This document shows positions 44,503 through 48,109 of a DNA stretch of 48,109 nt, piece after piece. The position numbers were made by a program, and so were the translations under genes. Source of the DNA: Prochlorococcus sp. AG-321-E21 (GTDB lineage: Bacteria; Cyanobacteriota; Cyanobacteriia; PCC-6307; Cyanobiaceae); the NCBI GenBank assembly GCA_003283415.1, contig QBXH01000009.1, forward strand, positions 1 to 48,109, read 5' to 3'. Each line of letters begins with the position of its first letter. Positions within the stretch are counted from its first letter, which is position 1. Under the pieces are notes generated by a model. The model was not told where the DNA came from and made no database searches. It saw only the letters and a program-made list of their open reading frames with translations.

Positions 44503-45946
44503 TTCTTATATTATTGATTGCTTCTTTAATAAAATTATTTAATATTTCTTCTCTTTTATTTAATTTGTATATATCTTCAATTACTTCTTGTATCCCTCCA
44601 TCTCCCCAATCTTCTCCATTGTTAAAATATTCTATTACTGATAGTCCTACTATTCTTAGTAACCAACATGAGGTTATTGACTGTATTGATTTTGAAATGA
44701 ATATTGTTGTAAAATTTGATGCTAATGCGGTTGTAATAACATTAAGGCCACCCTTTAAAATCCCTAGCTTTGCTAATGTTGACATTAATGATTTAGATAA
44801 ATCTACTGCGTCTTTTTTGGTTATCTTGACATGGTATATTTTTGAAATTTCAAGAATCATTTGAACGTTTACAGACGTTGCAGTAATAAAATCAACAACA
44901 GGTATAGGATTTACCAGAATTACTCCTCCTGCAATAAAAATATATTTATTTATTACTTTATTAGCACTTGAATTTCTTTGTTTCGAAATCAATTTTTTAC
45001 TAATTAGCCCTAATTTATTACATCTGAATAGAATATTATCAGCCAATAATTCCTCTCCATTTGCGTCAAGAGTTTCTATTATTTCTCTAAATAAATTACT
45101 TATATCTGGATATGTTTTTAATGAGTTCATTGATTTATTTGGCAGAGTCTTAGGTGAAGCAACAGTTTTTATTACTGACAGGTTAATATGATTTGAAGAT
45201 GTAATAGAGATAATATTCTCTCTTATAATGTTATTCTGTTTTTCTGATCTTAAGTCGCATTTATTTAAAACAATAATTATTTTCTTTTTTAAAAATGATA
45301 ATTCTTTTATTAAATAGAGTTCATATTTATTAATATCCTGATCTAATACAAAAAGAATGATATCTGATTTGGATGCCTCTATTATTGTTGAATCTTCTCT
45401 TTTTTGTCCTTCCCTAGATGCTTCAAATAACCCAGGAGTATCTATTATATTTATATTTCTTTTTAGAATAGGTATTCTTATTTTATAACTAGTTATATTT
45501 TTTGTAGTGCCAATAGTTGGGGATGTTTTACCAATTAAATTATTTAGCAAGGCTCTTGCTATAGATGTTTTTCCCGCTGATCCGGCACCAAATAATGTAA
45601 CGTTATAATCTCCGAACTTAAACTGTTTTTCTAAGTTGATTTTTTCATATTTCAATAATTCTCCATCTATTTTATTAGATATATTTTTATTAATTTCATC
45701 TATAGCTTCAAGACTATTTTTTGCAGCTAGGTACTTACTTTTAAAAGATAGAGTATTTTGCTTCTTGAAAATTATCTTATATGCAACTTTTTTAAATAAT
45801 TTTTTATTTTTAGTATAAATTAATGAAAGAATAACAAGAATAATAAAAAAAGAATAAATATTTAAAATATTACTAAATAATGTTAGTAGATATATAAAAA
45901 ATAAAATTAATAAATATCTATAGTTTTTAAAAAGAAAAGGATACAT
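44447..45946 (-). CDS. GTPase with DUF697 C-terminus, membrane-linked
   Basis: 499 residues. Two N-terminal helices (residues 9-45) are followed by a helical linker and an Era-like G domain: G1 GAGSAGKTS at 120-128, a G2 Thr in TIGTTKN, G3 DTPG at 169-172 and G4 NKCD at 228-231. The C-terminal 150 residues are a DUF697 region with hydrophobic stretches (FIAGGVILVNPIPVVDFIT). Related proteins are of uncertain function. It is last in a tight operon with bioY and lspA (2 bp gap to lspA). Confidence 0.85.
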   Translation of the reverse strand: MYPFLFKNYRYLLILFFIYLLTLFSNILNIYSFFIILVILSLIYTKNKKLFKKVAYKIIFKKQNTLSFKSKYLAAKNSLEAIDEINKNISNKIDGELLKYEKINLEKQFKFGDYNVTLFGAGSAGKTSIARALLNNLIGKTSPTIGTTKNITSYKIRIPILKRNINIIDTPGLFEASREGQKREDSTIIEASKSDIILFVLDQDINKYELYLIKELSFLKKKIIIVLNKCDLRSEKQNNIIRENIISITSSNHINLSVIKTVASPKTLPNKSMNSLKTYPDISNLFREIIETLDANGEELLADNILFRCNKLGLISKKLISKQRNSSANKVINKYIFIAGGVILVNPIPVVDFITATSVNVQMILEISKIYHVKITKKDAVDLSKSLMSTLAKLGILKGGLNVITTALASNFTTIFISKSIQSITSCWLLRIVGLSVIEYFNNGEDWGDGGIQEVIEDIYKLNKREEILNNFIKEAINNIRINEDTQSQRKLPPYLQND

Positions 45947-45948
45947 TT

Positions 45949-46407
45949 TTATTGTTTATATTTTATAAGGCTATATATAATAAATATAAGACCTATGTTT
46001 ATAGAAATATCTGCAATATTAAATACAGGAAAATTTATAAAGTTTAAATTAATAAAATCTAAAACATAACCTTTGGTTAATCTATCAATTCCGTTCCCGA
46101 CTGTACCTCCAAGAATAAAACTATAACTAAGCAAATCTAAATTAGTTATATTTTTTTTTATTAATATAAAATATATTAGAATTACGGAAACAATTAGACT
46201 CACTATCGACAAAAAGATTCTGTTACCATTTAATAAATTGAATGCTGCTCCGTAGTTTTTTACATAATCAATACTAAATAATATAAGATCATTATTTAGT
46301 AATTCTTTATGATATCTACTTATTATATTTTTAGTAAATTGATCAGATAAGATAATTAATAAAGATAATAATATAAAATAAAATCTTTTATTTTTAATAG
46401 TTAACAT
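45949..46407 (-). CDS. lspA: Lipoprotein signal peptidase
   Basis: Aspartyl membrane protease that removes signal peptides from prolipoproteins. 152 residues with four helices; SDQFTKNII, NYGAAFNLLNG, GGTVGNGIDRLTKGYVLDF (catalytic Asp117) and FNIADISINIG (catalytic Asp133) are the five conserved LspA blocks. The start overlaps the bioY stop by one base (46407), so translation is probably coupled. Confidence 0.96.
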   Translation of the reverse strand: MLTIKNKRFYFILLSLLIILSDQFTKNIISRYHKELLNNDLILFSIDYVKNYGAAFNLLNGNRIFLSIVSLIVSVILIYFILIKKNITNLDLLSYSFILGGTVGNGIDRLTKGYVLDFINLNFINFPVFNIADISINIGLIFIIYSLIKYKQ

Positions 46408-46979
46408 TAACTTTGATATCTATTTTTATTGATAATTCTAATCAATAAAGTTATTGGTGTGAGCATTAATAAATGATATCCAAATTTTCCTAATGAATAT
46501 TTTGAGACAACATATAATATTGTTTCTGGTTGTTTAAAATAATATATTTGAATGCAGTTGTAAATTATCCCGATTAAATGCATACTACTTACTCCTAATA
46601 TTCCGTACTTTAAAAATTCGAAATAATCTATCTTTTGGTTCCTTTTATTTAAGTTATCAATTATTTTAATTAATGGATACATTCCTAGCAAATAACCAAA
46701 ATTTGGAGTTAATAAATATCCCAAGGATCCTCCCTCATAAAATACTGGAATAAAAAATAAACCAATTATTAAATAGAAACTAAATGCTTTTATGACTATC
46801 TTACTTTTAAATATTAAAGTAATTATTATAATAGAAGGTAATTGCCAAGTTATTGGAATCTCTAAAGTTCCAAAAAGTTTATTAGTAAATGGGATTGAGA
46901 AAAAAACAGGTATAAATGTTGAAATTATTATTATTTGAAGACTAATAACTATTTTAATAATCTTATTAATAATAAGCAT
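46407..46979 (-). CDS. bioY: Biotin transporter BioY (ECF S component)
   Basis: Membrane protein binding biotin as the substrate-specific part of an ECF transporter. 190 residues and about six helices; GLFFIPVFYEGGSLGYLLTP then NFGYLLGMYPL is the BioY signature. No ATPase (bioM) or T component (bioN) is adjacent, so it would use shared modules or act alone, as reported for some BioY proteins. It starts 14 bp after the permease gene on the same strand. Confidence 0.9.
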   Translation of the reverse strand: MLIINKIIKIVISLQIIIISTFIPVFFSIPFTNKLFGTLEIPITWQLPSIIIITLIFKSKIVIKAFSFYLIIGLFFIPVFYEGGSLGYLLTPNFGYLLGMYPLIKIIDNLNKRNQKIDYFEFLKYGILGVSSMHLIGIIYNCIQIYYFKQPETILYVVSKYSLGKFGYHLLMLTPITLLIRIINKNRYQS

Positions 46980-46993
46980 AAACCAATAAAGAT

Positions 46994-48109
46994 TTACAAA
47001 CTTCTTAAAGCAACAATTGGATCTAATTGTGAGGCTCTTTTGGCTGGTAAAACTCCAAAGATTAATCCTATTGAACCTGAAATAATCATTGTGGATAATG
47101 TTGTAGTTAGTCCCACCGATGCAGGTAAAGGAGTTATTACTCCTAGAAGCAATACCCCTGTGAGACCAGTTGTAGTTCCCACTAAACCTCCAATTGTAGA
47201 TAAAATTAAAGCCTCGAATAAAAATTGTATTAGAATATCTGATTGCTTTGCTCCTATTGCCTTCCTTAGTCCAATCTCCTCTGTCCTTTCGCTAACAGAT
47301 ACGAGCATTATATTCATTATTCCTATACCTCCAACAATAAGAGATACAGCACCTATACCTGCTAATAGAAATGTAAGACCACTTGTGATATTCGTTACGA
47401 TATTTAGGGCATCTTCTTGAGATCTAACTGCGAAATCATCATCTCTAATGATGTTATGTCTTTGACGTAATAAATTTGTAATTTGAAACTTTGCAGCACT
47501 AGTTTTGTTTTTATTAATAGCTTCAACACTTATAAAACTTAAACTTACTCCATAGGTAGGATCTTTCCCACTTATTCTGTTAACCATTGTAGTTAGTGGG
47601 ATATATGCATTTTTATCTTGATTGCTTCCAAAAACAGCTCCCTTTGGCTTGAGCATTCCAATTATTTCATAGGTATGATCTTTTATTCTTATTTTTTCTC
47701 CAATTACAGAATTACCCTTAAAAAAATCTTCTTTTAGATCAGGACCAATAACAACAAAACTTCTAGCTGAATTTACGTCACTTTGGGTTATGAATCTTCC
47801 TTCTTCTACTTCAAAACTTCTTACATCAAGAAATTCAGGGGTAACTCCAGCTATTGAAATATTTAAACTTTTTGAATTTGATTGAACTATTTCATTAGCA
47901 GAGATTTGTGGGGCAACTTTTTTAACACTAGGAACTTGATTATTAATTGCAATTGAATCTTCTAAAACTAGATTTTTTGGAAATGATATCCCTCTTCTTC
48001 TGGTATCGTTATTTCCTGGAACAATAAATAATACATTTGCCCCTAAATTACTTAATTGATTTTTTGCAAGAGTTTGAGCACCTCTTCCTAGACCAACAAG
48101 TGTTATTAC
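46994..48109 (-). CDS. MacB/FtsX-type ABC transporter permease, 5' part outside window
   Basis: The frame is open to the window edge at 48109, so the ATG at 47656 is internal; 371 residues are visible. The first 220 form the MacB periplasmic core (GANVLFIVPGNNDTRRRGIS, FVVIGPDLKEDFF, LKPKGAVFGSNQDK). Then come three helices of the FtsX domain: GIGAVSLIVGGIGIMNIMLV, SERTEEIGLRKAIGAKQSDI and a C-terminal pair, ending in ASQLDPIVALR. This is the DevC/MacB-like class that works with a separate ATPase to export lipids or peptides. The substrate is unknown. Confidence 0.92.
   Translation of the reverse strand, partial: VITLVGLGRGAQTLAKNQLSNLGANVLFIVPGNNDTRRRGISFPKNLVLEDSIAINNQVPSVKKVAPQISANEIVQSNSKSLNISIAGVTPEFLDVRSFEVEEGRFITQSDVNSARSFVVIGPDLKEDFFKGNSVIGEKIRIKDHTYEIIGMLKPKGAVFGSNQDKNAYIPLTTMVNRISGKDPTYGVSLSFISVEAINKNKTSAAKFQITNLLRQRHNIIRDDDFAVRSQEDALNIVTNITSGLTFLLAGIGAVSLIVGGIGIMNIMLVSVSERTEEIGLRKAIGAKQSDILIQFLFEALILSTIGGLVGTTTGLTGVLLLGVITPLPASVGLTTTLSTMIISGSIGLIFGVLPAKRASQLDPIVALRSL

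Noticed and set aside
46935..47420. 161-codon plus-strand ORF antisense to bioY and the permease gene
   Set aside because: The opposite strand encodes well-matched BioY and FtsX domains; this frame has no recognisable domain and starts inside bioY.

Overview
The window is about 30% G+C, densely packed chromosomal DNA from a cyanobacterium, most likely a high-light-adapted Prochlorococcus. The clues are the strong A/T bias, very short intergenic gaps, cyanobacteria-only families (Psb28, PAM68-like, GUN4, DUF1830, DUF1816, DUF3082, DUF3288), a marine-type glucosylglycerate cluster, urease and a type I glutamine synthetase. I see no insertion sequence, prophage, CRISPR array or rRNA operon. One tRNA gene (Pro, anticodon GGG) is present. 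Nothing in the sequence fixes the strain. No gene-free stretch exceeds 300 bases; the longest is the roughly 215 bp between glnA and the class V aminotransferase gene.

Layout. 1-1038: 3' part of ureC. 1035-5815: a four-gene set for the compatible solute glucosylglycerate: gpgS (minus strand), then a GH13_18 phosphorylase, a HAD phosphatase and a plant-type glycerate kinase in an overlapping plus-strand operon. Together they could make glucosylglycerate and return it to glucose-1-phosphate and 3-phosphoglycerate. 5.9-7.9 kb: small cyanobacterial genes, several only 41-75 codons long, plus uppP; three start sites here share the same extended -10 box. 7.9-10.5 kb (minus): tRNA-Pro, msrA and an ABC exporter. 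10.6-17.0 kb (plus): DUF3288, trpD, carA, a STAS-domain gene with no ATG/GTG/TTG start, mini-RNase III, an RlmB-type methyltransferase with an 11-unit hexapeptide repeat, DUF1816 and gatA. 17.1-25.4 kb: dnaE and dnaG flank a minus-strand block (PAM68-like, rpsO, ruvA, a glycine-zipper protein, an EamA transporter).

25.4-27.7 kb (minus): an umuD-umuC operon behind a LexA-like palindrome, followed at once by a small HExxH zincin gene. 27.7-34.4 kb: rlmH and a short acidic protein (minus), then ksgA-ispE-DUF3082-31 aa ORF-pdhB-secD-secF-small membrane protein (plus). 34.4-36.9 kb (minus): AI-2E-type permease, psb28, mnmH. 36.9-41 kb: gun4, an RsbW-like HATPase, a small cyanobacterial protein, a methyltransferase, and glnA with an NtcA-like site and a strong terminator. 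41.2-44.5 kb: class V aminotransferase, tadA, a PLP decarboxylase and a 59 aa membrane ORF. 44.4-48.1 kb (minus): MacB/FtsX-type permease (5' end outside the window), bioY, lspA and a DUF697 GTPase.

How the genes work together. The glucosylglycerate enzymes link to central carbon at 3-phosphoglycerate, and the class V aminotransferase and glycerate kinase are both steps of photorespiratory glycolate metabolism. Several genes serve rRNA or tRNA maturation (mini-III, RlmB, RlmH, KsgA, MnmH, TadA). The STAS protein and the RsbW-like kinase, about 24 kb apart, are plausible halves of a partner-switching module. The points most worth a second look are the non-canonical start of the STAS gene, the zincin inside a putative SOS operon, the closed glucosylglycerate loop and the unannotated 31-59 codon membrane proteins.
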